DNA of 64,000 bases from Trissonchulus latispiculum (GCA_030248195.1 JASAND010006515.1:20035-84034); one strand, 5' to 3'; shown: positions 12,127 through 23,689, numbered from the stretch's first letter. The notes: a model not told the origin generated them from the sequence alone. Made by a program: numbers and translations.

Positions 12127-13210
12127 TTATGTAGGGGCACGATAGCGCCTTTACATAATATGGGTATAAAGGCGTCTGCGCGGCCCCCTGGAGACCGTGT
12201 TGGCCTGGTGCCAGCTAATTAGAGGTCCGCGAGTGGTAAAAAGGTTGCCATCGTAAACAACTCGAGTAGTACTACAAGTACCACCATACTTTTGGTTCGA
12301 ATTCAAAACTTCGAATTTGTGCACTAGGCGATAGTTACCGTGCGTTTGTTTTTCTCGGTGAATAACGCTTATTGGAAATGCATTTTACGGCTAAGTGTTG
12401 GAACGATGTGGGCATTTTGGCACCATACTACTATAATATGTTGGTAGACAAGATCCCCCATGCTACCTTTTTTGGTCATTTTGGCACCTGGCCAATTTTG
12501 GATCTGTGCCAAGGTCCCAAAGTCGGACTTTCGCTATTTTTAGCAAATTTTGGTCACACTTTTCTAGAACTGGGTAGAAGCTGGAGAGGTCTAGTATCTG
12601 TTGTTTAAAATTACCAGCAGGGGTGCATAAAGTAACGAGGGAGATTTTTTAGTTTTGCTCCCTACCTTTCAGGAGATGGGCCCAAACTTTGCATTTTTTG
12701 GCCTGTTTGGGCGAAAAGTTTACTTTTACTAGAAATGGCTTAAAAGGCACTAGAAATGGCATTTTTCGGCCTCTGGGTGGTCCCCATATATAGTAAATCG
12801 TGGTCGCTGAAAACGATGAGCATACTGGCGATACCGCCCGAAGTGACCACTGATCAGCATGGCTCCCGTGGTTCCTCGCCCAGGGTCAAAATTGGGAAAA
12901 CTCACTCTAAACAGCGTTTTTCGGCGTTTTGGTCGAGGGCATATATAGTAAATCGACTACGCTCGTTTCAATGGCATATCGCCGAAACCGACGGAAGTGA
13001 CCACTGGTCAAGACAGCCTCCCTATTGGGCCTATTGACCACTGGTCAAACGGCGTAAAACTGCGTTTTTCGGCATTTTGGTCGGGGGCATATATGGTAAA
13101 TCGACTACGCTCGTTTTAATGGGCATATCGCCGAAACCCACAAAGTGACCACTGGTCACTACGGTCTAGGAGACCTATTGACCACTGGTCAAACGGCCTA
13201 AGACAGCGTT
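12127..13210 (+). repeat. dispersed repeat family A, copy 2
   Basis: Homologous to 7701-8600. The opening hairpin (12127-12158) is imperfect here, and AATATGGGT follows. Towards its right end the unit GCGTTTTTCGGCGTTTTGG plus a CATATAT-GGTAAATCGACTACG stretch is itself repeated about three times, with TGACCACTGGTCA palindromes between. It interrupts the 152-bp tandem array. Confidence 0.6.
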
Positions 13211-13470
13211 TTAGAATGTACCGGATCTAGAATTTTAGAATGTAACGGAGTTACCGTTCGTTCTATTCGAATGCCACTCAAAAAATATGTCTTTAGTCAG
13301 CGCTTATATTTAAATGGCTGAAACCATTGTTAACTGGATCACTGCTGTCATGGCTTACTGAGCCTGATTTGCAGGTTGTGTATAGTTTATATGCTTACAC
13401 AAATGGCGTAATGCCATGATGCATTAGACGCTTGGAGGAGAATCTTTAAAAGGACAGAAGGACAAGAAAC

Positions 13471-14795
13471 AAAAATGCTCCTCTGGAGCATGAAAAAAGT
13501 AATATGGGTGATGGTGAGGTTGCAAAATCAAGAGAGGACTAGTCTTTAAAATGCTTAATATGGGGCTAGGTTCAAAAATAGAAGAGGACTAGGTTGTGAG
13601 CGAATTGATATGGGCACAGCTTCGCCGAACAACCCATATTCGCAGGATTTCACGCTTCGTCTTAGCTTTTGTCGCATACAGAGCTATCAATTTCAGTCAG
13701 TAATAAGAAATTTAAGAAAAAAGATTATTCTTGAAATATAAATTTTCCGTATAAATGAATAAAACGCACTGGTTAGTTTAAAACGTTTCTCGAAGAAGAA
13801 GTTTGACTAACTATAAACTAAACGTAGCGTGGATGGATATGCATACTGATATGCATTTATAAACCGCGAATATGGGTTGTTCGGCGAAGCTGTGCCCTTA
13901 TTAATTCGCTCACAACCTAGTCCTCTTCTGTTTTTGAACCTAGCCCCATACTATGCATTTTAAAGACTAGTCCTCTCTTGATTTTGCAACCTCACCATCA
14001 CCCATATTACTTTTTTACTAACATAATATTACTAACATAATATACAAGAAACAAAATGCTCCTCTGGAGCATGAAAAAAGTAATATGGGTGATGGTGAGG
14101 TTGCAAAATCAAGAGAGGACTAGTCTTTAAAATGCTTAATATGGGGCTAGGTTCAAAAATAGAAGAGGACTAGGTTGTGAGCGAATTAATATGGGCACAG
14201 CTTCGCCGAACAACCCATATTCGCGGTTTATAAATGCATATCAGTATGCATATCCATCCAGGCTACGTTTAGTTTATAGTTAGTCAAACGTTTTCTTCGA
14301 GAAACGTTTTATACAACCAGTGCGTTTTATTCATTTATACGGAAAATTTATATTTCAAGAATAAGCTTAGGACTCTGACCTTCTATTCCTCCCTGCTTGA
14401 ACCAATAGCTTTAGCCTCATGTTCTTAGATATCATCTCGCTGCTTCTCAGTTCAACCCGACCAAATGATGATAATTTACGCACATATGTATTCCTAGCTA
14501 GTATAACAGAGCACGTATATGCAAACAACTGTATTCAATGAGTACGTATTCAACTTCTTAAATTTCTTATTACTGACTGAAATTGATAGCTCTGTATGCG
14601 ACAAAAGCTAAGACGAAGCGTGAAATCCCGCGAATATGGGTTGTTCGGCGAAGCTGTGCCCATATTAATTCGCTCACAACCTAGTCCTCTTCTATTTTTG
14701 AACCTAGCCCCATATTAAGCATTTTAAAGACTAGTCCTCTCTTGATTTTGCAACCTCACCATCACCCATATTACTTTTTTCAGGCTCCAGAGCTG
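13471..14795. mobile_element. two tandem foldback elements (arms L-R-L-R)
   Basis: The left arm starts with the self-complementary ATGCTCCTCTGGAGCAT, then GAAAAAAGTAATATGGGTGA, and runs about 200 bases through GAGAGGACTAG and GGGCACAGCTTCGCCGAACA. It occurs directly at 13471 and 14052 and in inverted orientation ending near 14017 and 14795. The two units differ in their central sequences, and each centre contains parts of the other in inverted order (for example ATATGCATACTGATATGCAT near 13840 and its counterpart near 14240). No transposase frame is present. The right end of the first unit has lost the terminal hairpin. Confidence 0.8.
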
Positions 14796-15085
14796 CAGGT
14801 AAGTTGCAATCGTCTGAAATTTTGCACATAACTGCAGAAGAGCATTAGAAATTGTACCGTACAGGTCCTTCATTGGCAAGGAAGTTCGCATCTGGTTGGG
14901 CTGCAGGAGAGTGCTGCTGAAGTGCAGCACGGTCTATAATTAGCTACAGATAAGATGAAATCTTCTGAAATTTTGCATATAACTGTAGAAGAACATTAGA
15001 AATCGTGCCGAATAAGTCTACTACTTTGGCAGTGACGCTAGCGTCTGGTTGCGCTGCAGTAGAGTGCTGCTGAAGTACAGCATGG
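14796..15085. repeat. ~152-bp tandem repeat, second block (two diverged copies)
   Basis: Continuation of the array seen at 11672-12125. Diagnostic segments are GAGTGCTGCTGAAGTGCAGC near 14911, ATTAGAAATCGTGCCGAATAAG near 14995 and a final GTGCTGCTGAAGTACAGC near 15065. The copies are more diverged than those in the first block. Confidence 0.65.
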
Positions 15086-15283
15086 CTTATAGCAAACTAC
15101 AGATAACTTTCTGCAACTTTCTAAAATATTCTTATTTCTGGTGGATGAGTGTTTTTCTGCCAAAATCCAGAAAAATGGAGAAATTTGTACTTTTCAAGCT
15201 TCTTTGTTCTATGGCTTGGTTGACTGTTACATTTTTGCTTAAATTTTATTGAGAACCTTAAAAATGAAATAGGACAAGAATAA

Positions 15284-15881
15284 AAATGCTCCAATGGAGC
15301 ATGAAAAATGCAATATGGGTGACACTGGGTTTTAAGCAGACAGAGGACTAGGTTTGAAAACGTTAATATGGGAGGGGCAGGTTGTAAATGCCAGGAGGAC
15401 TAGGTTAAAAGCGCAGTAATGTGGACCAGCTTCGCTGAACAACCCATATTCGCGGGAACGCATGCTCCACTCAGCATTTGACCTTTGTCTTAAGTTCTAA
15501 ATTCGTTAGCTTTCCAGGCGAGCTTGCTGATTTTGAAATATTATGCTTTATATACTTCAGGCGTTTTATAGTGAGTTGCCAGAGCGGAATTTGTGACACC
15601 AATTTTTATTGCATATATGTTGTATTAAGTGTTGGATTATATGCATTAATTAAATTAATTAAATTAAGTCGTGTTGTAAGTTGTATTAATTTATGTATTT
15701 ATGTGTTCAGCGAAGCTGGTCCATATTAGTGCGCTTTTAAACTAGTCCTCCTGGCATTTACAACCTGCCCCTCCATATTAACATATTAACGTTTTAAAAC
15801 CTAGTCCTCTGTCTGCTTAAAACCCAGTGTCACCCATACGGCATTTTTCATGCTCCATTGGAGCATTTTTATTATTGTGTT
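15284..15881. mobile_element. third foldback element, related subfamily
   Basis: Starts AAAAATGCTCCAATGGAGCAT and ends with its complement ATGCTCCATTGGAGCATTTTT. Arms of about 190 bases contain AATATGGGTGACACTGGGTT, CAGAGGACTAGGTTT and ACCAGCTTCGCTGAACA. This is the same module order as the elements at 13471-14795 but clearly diverged. The central ~200 bases are A/T-rich and non-coding. Confidence 0.8.
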
Positions 15882-16088
15882 AATAATTTTAAATATTGGT
15901 ATCTTCCTGGTACTGGTTCAAATGTATTTTTGCTTATAGCAGTCATGAAATGGGATTGGTTGTGTTGTGGTTTGTTGGAGCATTTGCTTCTAACAGTAAA
16001 GCTATATACGTTAATAGCTTTTAATGTTTAAGCGTAATCTTCTATTTTTAATTTTATTTATGTAAATTTATTGATATTCAACTTTTAG
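15882..16088. other. sequence upstream of the first coronin exon; nothing recognised
   Basis: A/T-rich; it ends with the pyrimidine-A/T stretch and tttag acceptor of the coronin exon at 16089. Upstream WD-repeat exons of coronin were looked for here and not seen. Confidence 0.5.
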
Positions 16089-19000
16089 GGTGATCGTACT
16101 ATTCATCTCTATGAGGTGATTAATGAAGAACCATTCTTTCTGGAACTTTCCAAGTTCACTGCCTCGACTCCGCATCAGTTTTTGGCCTTCCAGCCAAAGC
16201 GATGCTGCAATGTCACCAGCGTTGAATTTGCCAAAGGCTGGCGTGCTTATCTTCAGGACCTTGAACTATTGACATTTACTGTACCACGAAAGAAGGTATG
16301 TGTACAAAACTCCAATAGATCTTTATGCCTTTGTAGGCCGGGTAGCATTGTCTTTTAAATTGCTCTTGCGTATATCATGTCATATCAAGAGTACATAATT
16401 AACAAAGAGTTTGCCACTAAGAATGCCCTTATAGTTTATGAGAGCAATAACTATACTCTGCTCGTTAACGGCTGCCCGCCCCCGCAAATCAGTACCCAGT
16501 TGAAAGTGGAGTACGCTCACTCGCTCCATGCTTGTGTGTTAAAGCTCGAAAAACAAGCTGTGCGTGCAGCACGAATTTGTGCCTGCTTCAATCTTTAGTA
16601 CGCAAGCATACATAGTGAAGTATTGGACCAAGTTTGCGGGGTGTGGGTGTCTTCCGTTAGAAAACAGAGCATAGTTTTTGAGTTTTTGCTCTATGATCAC
16701 AGAGAGTGTCCCTAGTGGCATACCAAGAGTGCGTAATTGCACTATATATAAGAAGAAGAGTAAGCCACTAGAGGGCTCCTCTTCTTGGCATTGCGTAACG
16801 GTGCTCCGACCATAATACGCGAATGTTCCCCGTTTGGTGGGGGGGTAGAGCAGAGGATTACGGTAGTTTTTGTTCTATTTGAAAATAGTTCCCCGTTTGG
16901 TGGGGGAGGGGTAGCAAAGAGAGGTCCTTGTTTGGTAGGGGGGTATGCAAAAGGGGTCCCCGTTTGCTGTGGGGGGGGTCGCCAACAGCCAATCAGATTC
17001 AGCCAATTTTAGCCTGACTTGGCGACCCCCCCAAACGGGGAGGGGGTATGCTTGTCGACCCCCCACCAAACGGGGGAACATTCGCGTATTATGGTCGGAG
17101 CACCGTTACGCAATGCCAAGAAGGGGAGCCCTCTCCAGGAGGAAGAAGGACTCTCCACTTTGCCCAAGATGTGGTGAAGAGGACGAAGACCTTCACCACT
17201 TAATCATCAGGTGCCCGGCCCTTGCTACCTACAGACTCAAACTCTGGGAACGACCCCCTCCCTGGATATCCTGGTCAGGGAACCCCGCCATGTGGCTGGG
17301 TTTTTGAAGGTGGCGGGACTTCTGGCCTAGCCGGTGGTCCTGACTCATATGCCATGCGATGAGCCTGCAACTAGAGAGAGAGAGAAGCCCTCTAATGGCT
17401 TACTCTTCTTCTAATATATAGTGCCATTATGCACTCTTGTTCACACACTTATTATTTTATGTACTCTTGGTAATATATATTGTGTTAGCTTAAATTACAT
17501 CATTCAATCAATCAATAATTCATTTATTCATGTCGTAGAGTTTTTTCAGATGGAATGCTTTCAAAATCTCTATCCTCCAGCCTTAGCAACCTGGCGGAGG
17601 CAGACCACTGCCTGAGGAAAATTATCTGTTGAATGGATCTGTGAATGGACCAGTGGTTAACGGCCATCATGAAAGTTCTGGCAGTGTGATCCAGCGTCAG
17701 TCAACTACGAAACTGCCTGTGGAAAATAAATCGGTATGTGGGAAGTTGTAGTAGACACCACAAGGGGTATTTATGTTATTGCTCAGCTCCTATGCTATCC
17801 AGTCTGGCCACGCCCAACACACGTTTTTGCAAGGCACGCGGGGGAGCCCGGAATCGGGCAGGGCCGGACGATGACAATGATCAGCAAGGATAACATAACT
17901 TTTTCTGTGTCTTTAAATAGCTCTATTCTCCAATAACGAGTAGCCAACTTTTACTTAAGCTTCTTTGTAAAACGGTTTTTACAACTTCACCCAAGCGAAA
18001 CAGTCAAATGCAATTACACACAAAAGCCTAATTTGCATAATTCAACTCTTTTATACAATTCTGAACATTCGAAAATACTAATCCCGCCACGTGTTCACAG
18101 GAAAAGGGACTCTCTCAAAATTGAAACAGTAAATCAGGAAACGTCATATAAACTACAAAAACTCTAGAAAGAACACACAACACATTTTTGGCTGTATTTT
18201 GATAGAATTTTCATTAGTTCAGAAAAGCTGCGCATGTAAGCTAAGGATACAAGTTTTGACTCAACAATTCAAACAGAAAAACTAAAGTACATAGCGAGAG
18301 TCGAAAGCCGTTAGCCCTGACTTTCGAAAAGCAATATTCTCAAAATTCCAATTTTTTAAGCAAGAATTTGCGCTTATGCTCTACACGAGGTATAGGGTTT
18401 ACTCAGGTTCTTCTTTTTTCTTTTGAACCTATTGTTTGTTTTTGCTTGATGCTTATCAGATTTCTATTGAATTGTTTTTGTTTTTTCTGTTTGTCAAGTT
18501 CATTGGTTAAATTGTTAGCATCGCTTTCGAATTTATATAGCTAGCTTTAATAATTTCAATTAAGGAGGAAGTTTCTGTTAGGTAAATATTTACAGCTTCT
18601 CTGTAAGCGTGATTACCTTTCCCCTGTCGTTCTTTTGATAAAATATTCAGCAAGTTTGTTCCCCTGTTCGATTCGTCTGTTGTCCTGTAAATTTTTAATG
18701 TTTATGATTTTGTTTGCCTAAACGGATTTAGTTGTCAAATTGTGTTCTATTTTCATACAAGGCACTTAGTTTCTGTGTTCCTGTGTTCTCTTTTCTGCAG
18801 TCGGCGTTTGAACTTCTGTCTCTTCCTTGTCTCTTCACTCGTTTCCTGTTGCTCCTGTAGTTGCTGATGTTATTATGGCTGTAAAGTGCTCTAGCTGTCA
18901 AGTTCTGTTAATTTTGTTTACAGGACACTGTTATTTAACAAGGGTATAATTTTTCTTTGCCATGAGATAGCATTATTCTTGTTTTTCGTATAATCATCAT

Positions 19001-22000
19001 ATACTTAGCACTCTATGCAAACCGGTTTTTCGAAGGCAGACAACTTTAAACGGCAGACAGTGTAAACATTCAAAAACCTAATTTGCATAAATCAACTCAT
19101 TTATACACATAATATTGTGTGCAATCGAAAATACTAATCCCACAACCTGTTAATACAAAAATACTGAAAAAGGGACTTTCTCATAACTGAAATAGTAAAT
19201 CATAGAAATTCTATCATGTATTTTTATTTCAAGAGGGACTTTCTCATAACTGAAACACTAAATCATAGAAGGTCAAAAACATTCAGTACTATATAAACCT
19301 TTATCCCACACACAAAAACTCCCCTAATCTGTTTTTGATAATTTTCATTAAATTTCATTAAATTATATTTAATTTTCGTCAATAAACATTCGAAAAATTC
19401 AAATTTTTAAGCAAGCAAAATTACCACAAACTCAAACTACAACGCCTGTTTCAGTATTCCCCAAAACACTTTCTATCTAAAGACCATTCCACCCAAAATT
19501 ACATTAAAGTTTTAAACTCTTAATACAGACGACAAGTTCTTCTTTACATATTCTCTTCCTTCTTTTTCATGGCACAAGATACAGAACTAGTTTCTCTGTT
19601 TACTGTTTTCCTGTTCCTCTTCTACTTGACATCAATATTGTTGCAAAATCCTGTAAATTGCAAGTAGGAATAATTTTGATTACAGGACACTCTAACTTAA
19701 CAATCTTAAGCTTATTGTTTCTCTTCAAACAATGCAAACCGGTTTTCTAAACGTAGACAACTCTAAACGGCAGACAATCTAAAGATTCAAAAACCTAATT
19801 TGCATAAATCAATTCTTTTATATATACACTGTGCACAATAGACAATACTAATCCCATAACCTCTTAATAGAAAAATACTGAAAAAGGGACTTTGTCATAA
19901 GCGAAATAGTAAATCACATACATTTCAAAAGGGATTTTCTCCTAACTGAATCATTAAACCATAAAAGGTGAAAAACATTCAGTAGTATATAAGCCATTAC
20001 TTCATAAACAAATCGTCCCCTTATGTATTTTTGATTAATTTCATTAATTTACTAATTTTTTATTTTTAATATATTTTATTCAATAATATTTCATTTTCGT
20101 CAAAAAACAAAAAATACAAACTTACTTCACAGTGGCCTGTTACTTACTTCAGAGTGGCCTGTATAGCCAAACTGTTTTCCTGTTGCTCCTGTGGTGACAA
20201 ACCTTGACAAAACCTGACAACGTCAAGAAAAGAGAAGAAAAAACAGGACATCAGAAAACAGTGTCCTGTAAACAAACTTGACAACTAGACGACATTACCG
20301 CCAAATAAAAACCAACACCAGCAGGAGCAACAGGAAAACAGGATGCCTATTCTACACTACAAACTTACTTCACAGTTCCTCTTCAGTCAAGCTATTTTTC
20401 ACTTGCTTCTTTTCCTGTCGTTCCTGTACACACTCCAAACTTACTTCACAGTGACCTGTATAGCCAAGCCAACTTACTTTACATTTGCTTTTTTAATCAA
20501 GCTGTTTTCATTATTGCTCCTGTACACTGTCCAAACTTCCAAACTTACTTCACAGTTGCCTGTTTAATCAAGCTGTTTTCCTGTTTCCCCCCACAAGACC
20601 ATGTCAAGCTGTTTTCATTTTTGCTCCTGTACACTGTCCAAACTTACTTCTACACTACAAACGTACTTCTGGCCAATTTCATTGTCTCCGATGACTCCTT
20701 GACAAAACCTGACAACGTCAAGAAAAGAGAAGAAAAAACAGGACATCAGAAAACAGTGTCCTGTAAACAAACTTGACAACTAGACGATTCGCCAAAAAAA
20801 CCACACCAGCAGGAGACAGGAAAACAGGAGCTATTCTACACTAAAACTTACTCCACAGTTGGTTTTATTGGAGGTTTTTGGTTTGTTTTACTTCACATTT
20901 GCTTTTTTAATCAAGCTGTTTTCATTATTGCTCCTGTACACTGTCCAAACTTCCAAACTTACGTCACAGTTGCCTGTTTAATCAAGCTGTTTTCCTGTTT
21001 CTCTTCTTTTCCTCTTACTCCTCCACACATGCCAAGCCAACTTACTTCACATTTGCTTGATTAATCAAGCTGTTTTCATTGTTGCTCCTGTACACTGTCC
21101 AAACTTACTTCTACACTACAACCGTACTTATGGCCAATTTCATTGTCTCCGATGACTCCTTGACAAAACCTGACAACGTCAAGAAAAGAGAAGAAAAAAC
21201 AGGACATCAGAAAACAGTGTCCTGTAAACAAACTTGACAACTAGACGACATTACCGCCATATAAAAACCAACACCAGCAGGAGCAACAGGAAAACAGGAA
21301 GACTATTCTACACTACAAACTTACTCCACAGTTGCTTCTATCAGCAGGAGCAACACGAAAAAAGGAAACCTATTCTACACTACAAACTTACTTCACAGTT
21401 CCTGTTCAGTCAAGCTGTTTTCCTGTTCCTCTTCTTTTCCTCTTACTCCTCCACACATACACAAACCTTGACAAAACCTACTCCAAACTTAGTTCACATT
21501 TGCCTGTTTAGTCAAGCTGTTTTCCGGATGCTAACTTGACTCATGGACGGATTCGGCCATATTCAGCGACTAAAGTTTTGCCGTACAACAAGTTACGACG
21601 AAATTGCTGTCTGCATTGAAGACGTTGCCAAGCAACTTCGAAAAGCAGGAGTTGTTTTAGACTTCCAGTATGTCAAGCTGTTTTCCTGTTTCTCTTCTTT
21701 TTCCTCTTGTCAAGAAAAGAGAAGAAAAAACAGGACATCAGAAAACAGTGTCCTGTAAACAAACTTGACAACTAGACGACATTACCGCCAAATAAAAACC
21801 AACACCAGCAGGAGCAACAGGAAAACAGGAAGACGTTATTCTACACTGCAAACTTACTTCACAGTTGCCTCTATCAACAGGAGCAACACGAAACAGGAAA
21901 ACAAAAACAGGAACAAACAAAGTAGTGTATTGTTTCGTAAAGACAAAGTGTATTGTTTGCAAAAGACAAAGTAGTCTAATATTTTCTCAGTTGTATATAT

Positions 22001-22081
22001 TTTAATATCCAAATACACTAACATAAAAATACATATATACATTTGTTTTTGTATTGTAGGAGCTCCATGATTAAAGCATAA
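16089..22081 (+). CDS. coronin, C-terminal part (WD-domain end, linker, tentative tail exons)
   Basis: Exon 16089-16295 (phase 0, 69 codons) begins GDRTIHLYEV and continues through EEPFFLELSKF, FQPKRCCNV and TFTVPRKK. This is the order of the last propeller segment of coronins (GD..IRY.E, F.PKR...V, VPRKS), which bind F-actin and regulate Arp2/3-dependent actin turnover. The next exon starts at 17550 and gives MECFQNLYPPALATW, matching the family's LFQ.DLYPP after VPRKS, but stops at 17613-17615. A second acceptor at 17587 gives PLPEENYLLNGSVNG in another frame, open to a donor after 17733. Tentative tail exons are 21567-21667 (TTSYDEIAVCIEDVAKQLRK, possibly the coiled coil) and 22060-22081 (QSSMIKA then stop); phases agree. 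The WD exons expected upstream are not visible. Either the gene is a fragment or they lie left of 8.9 kb. The coronin identity is firm for the first exon, good for the second and weak for the last two. Confidence 0.6.
16379..16720. mobile_element. diverged foldback element in a coronin intron
   Basis: The segment from about 16384 (CAAGAGTACATAATT, TGCCACTAAGAATGCCC, ACTATACTCTGC, CCCGCAAAT) is matched in inverted order by 16625-16740 (TTTGCGGGGTGTGGG, AGAGCATAGTTTTTGAG, CCTAGTGGCATACC, AAGAGTGCGTAATT). It shares its outer sequence CAAGAGTGC with the next element, so the two may be nested copies of one family. Confidence 0.5.
16724..17439. mobile_element. palindromic element with G-tract arms, interrupted by a LINE fragment
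   Basis: The left arm CAAGAGTGCGTAATTGCACT, then AAGAAGAAGAGTAAGCCACT, GCATTGCGTAACGGTGCTCC and GACCATAATACGCGAATGTTC, is repeated in inverted order at 17080-17439. The centre is rich in CCCCGTTTGG-GGGGG blocks. The right arm is broken by a non-LTR fragment (17135-17385). It lies inside the intron between coronin exons 16295 and 17550. Confidence 0.75.
17135..17385 (+). mobile_element. 5'-truncated non-LTR retrotransposon (LINE) 3' end
   Basis: The translation contains SPLCPRCGEEDEDLHHLII followed by RCPAL. This is the C..C...H....C cysteine-histidine motif near the C-terminus of Jockey/R1/I-type LINE reverse-transcriptase polyproteins. The frame ends about 35 codons later. The copy ends in a short (GA)n tail. 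It is flanked by an 8-bp direct repeat AGCCCTCT at 17127-17134 and 17386-17393, consistent with target-primed insertion. Only about 250 bases remain. Confidence 0.75.
17734..21566. repeat. large tandem arrays filling a coronin intron
   Basis: Two arrays. In 17940-20110 a long unit recurs about three times, marked by GCAAACCGGTTTT (19017, 19735; a diverged form near 17970), TACTAATCCC (about 18079, 19131, 19845) and AAAAAGGGACTTTCTCATAA. In 20110-21900 a ~480-bp unit recurs four times, marked by AGAAAAGAGAAGAAAAAACA at about 20226, 20711, 21181 and 21716. It is followed by AAACTTGACAACTAGACGA and ACCAGCAGGAGCAACAGG. Short CCTGT/ACAGG words and TCAAGCTGTTTTCCTGTTTC occur throughout in both orientations. 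No exon is seen before 21567. Confidence 0.75.
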
Positions 22082-22640
22082 GGAAACGACCAGAAGACGG
22101 ACCACCAGCATTTACGAATTCTACGAAAACTTTAAACTTTTTCATATATGAATTGTCCGTATATTAATTCTGTGTTAGTAAAATTACTGCATTCGATTTA
22201 ATTCATCAGCATTATAATTCAAATAGTAACAAAGGCTCTTTATTGTATAGTCTTGGTTTTCTTTACGTAGTTAACACGAAACTTATTAGCATATCATAGT
22301 TCGTCTGATATTCGTTTAAAACACTGAAGAAACATAGAGACATCAGTCAATTATCAACAATTATCACTAGATTAACAATCATCGCTACAACAGCAACATC
22401 TACGCTCCAAACTTACTTCACAGTTGCTTGTATCAGCACCAGCAACGAGTCTCTCCTTTCTAGTGCAACAGAAAAACAAGTGCTAAACAGAAGAGAACAA
22501 GTACAGAACAGAACAAGGAGTCTTTCCTACGCAAGAGGAGAACAGGACATGGAGTCTCTCCTTTCCTGTGTAAGTACAGAAGAAAGTACTCCTTCTTTCT
22601 TGTAAAACACAGGAAAACAAAGTGACACACCAATTGCGCG
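22082..22640. other. no gene seen
   Basis: A/T-rich sequence after the tentative coronin stop. There are CAGGAAAACA-type words near 22460-22620, related to the array to the left. No clear AATAAA close to the stop was found. Confidence 0.4.
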
Positions 22641-22749
22641 CCAAAATATTAACTCTGCTTAACTCGGCGAGTTAATTTTAACTCGTTTAACCCATTCGCG
22701 AAAAGGATCGAGTTAAATTTAACTCGTTTAACCCATTCGCGAAAAGGCC
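22641..22749. mobile_element. right-end fragment of the GGCCTTTTC palindromic element family
   Basis: Contains repeated GAGTTAATTTTAACTCGTTT and TTAACCCATTCGCGAAAAGG and ends CGCGAAAAGGCC, like the elements in the SLC44 introns (49514-50038, 50221-52107). No left terminus starting GGCCTTTTC is seen nearby, so it is a fragment. Confidence 0.65.
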
Positions 22750-23689
22750 CTTGGAATAACATTTCTGGCTGTTTTGAATGTGGATAAATGCCATATTATC
22801 AAATACCTTGGAAAATTTCTTTCAAAGTGGGCAATGAATGGGAACGCAGAGTGGAATGGATACATAGTGGGGATATGTCTTAACCGCGTGCATGGTATGC
22901 TAAAACGAGCTAAGTCTATCCCTCACTTTGTGACTATAATAGGTGCTGAACTGCTGAGGTAGAATTATTTTTATTTACAATGGACCAATATAGAGCAAGA
23001 GTTATTTAGTTTGAGTACATTGTGATGTGATTCTCGTGAAGCTACTTTCACAGGTGTGTATGTCGTTACCATTCTATCATTTGTTCTACGTTGAGCACAG
23101 GGCGATCAGAGAGGAATGTTGATTGTACTCTCTGCATGCATCGACCACAAACACGAAAGTTTGGTCCCGTGAGATCTGAAACTGAACAATCTGTCTACAT
23201 TGATCATTGTTCACTCCGGCTTCAATCTGGAGCCGCACTATATTCCTCTTGGGGAAACCCTGGACTTATCACCTTGGGCAATTTACTGAGATTGTCAAGG
23301 GGTGGCCGCCTGCTAGGTAGAGCTACCACAGGACCTCCATTACGGTGAAAGTAATGGACGTACTGATAGCCCCGTAGAACACCTCGGATAATTGCGACTA
23401 TAGTTATTCAGTGTCAGCTGCCCCACCCAGACAAAGTTTTAAAATCGCGGACACTACCCCTAACCAGCGAACCGACAGTGGTGAGGTGGCTGTAAAAAAA
23501 GGAGATTGCCTCAAGGGACTTTTGCCATTTGGCTCTTTCAACTTAGCTAACAATTTTCCAGGTGAATCGCAGCTGAAGTCCGTATAATTATAGAATTGCA
23601 GCAAAAACAAATAAGCGGGCAAACTATAAGTTTTCAGGGAACCCCTTTTTTGGAGCAAGATTTTTAAAATTGTATTCACTTTTATAGTG
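22750..23689. other. no assigned gene; open stretch at 22774-22962 of unknown origin
   Basis: A 62-codon frame at 22774-22962 (MNVDKCHIIKYLGKFLSKW, then AEWNGYIVGICLNRVHGML) has a varied amino-acid composition, but I recognise no family. The rest lacks exons. It lies just upstream of the BEL/Pao remnant and may belong to the same decayed element. Confidence 0.25.

Noticed and set aside
16945..17307. 120-codon gene at 16945
   Set aside because: It is a chance fusion of palindrome arm sequence with the LINE fragment; only the C-terminal Cys/His part is meaningful.
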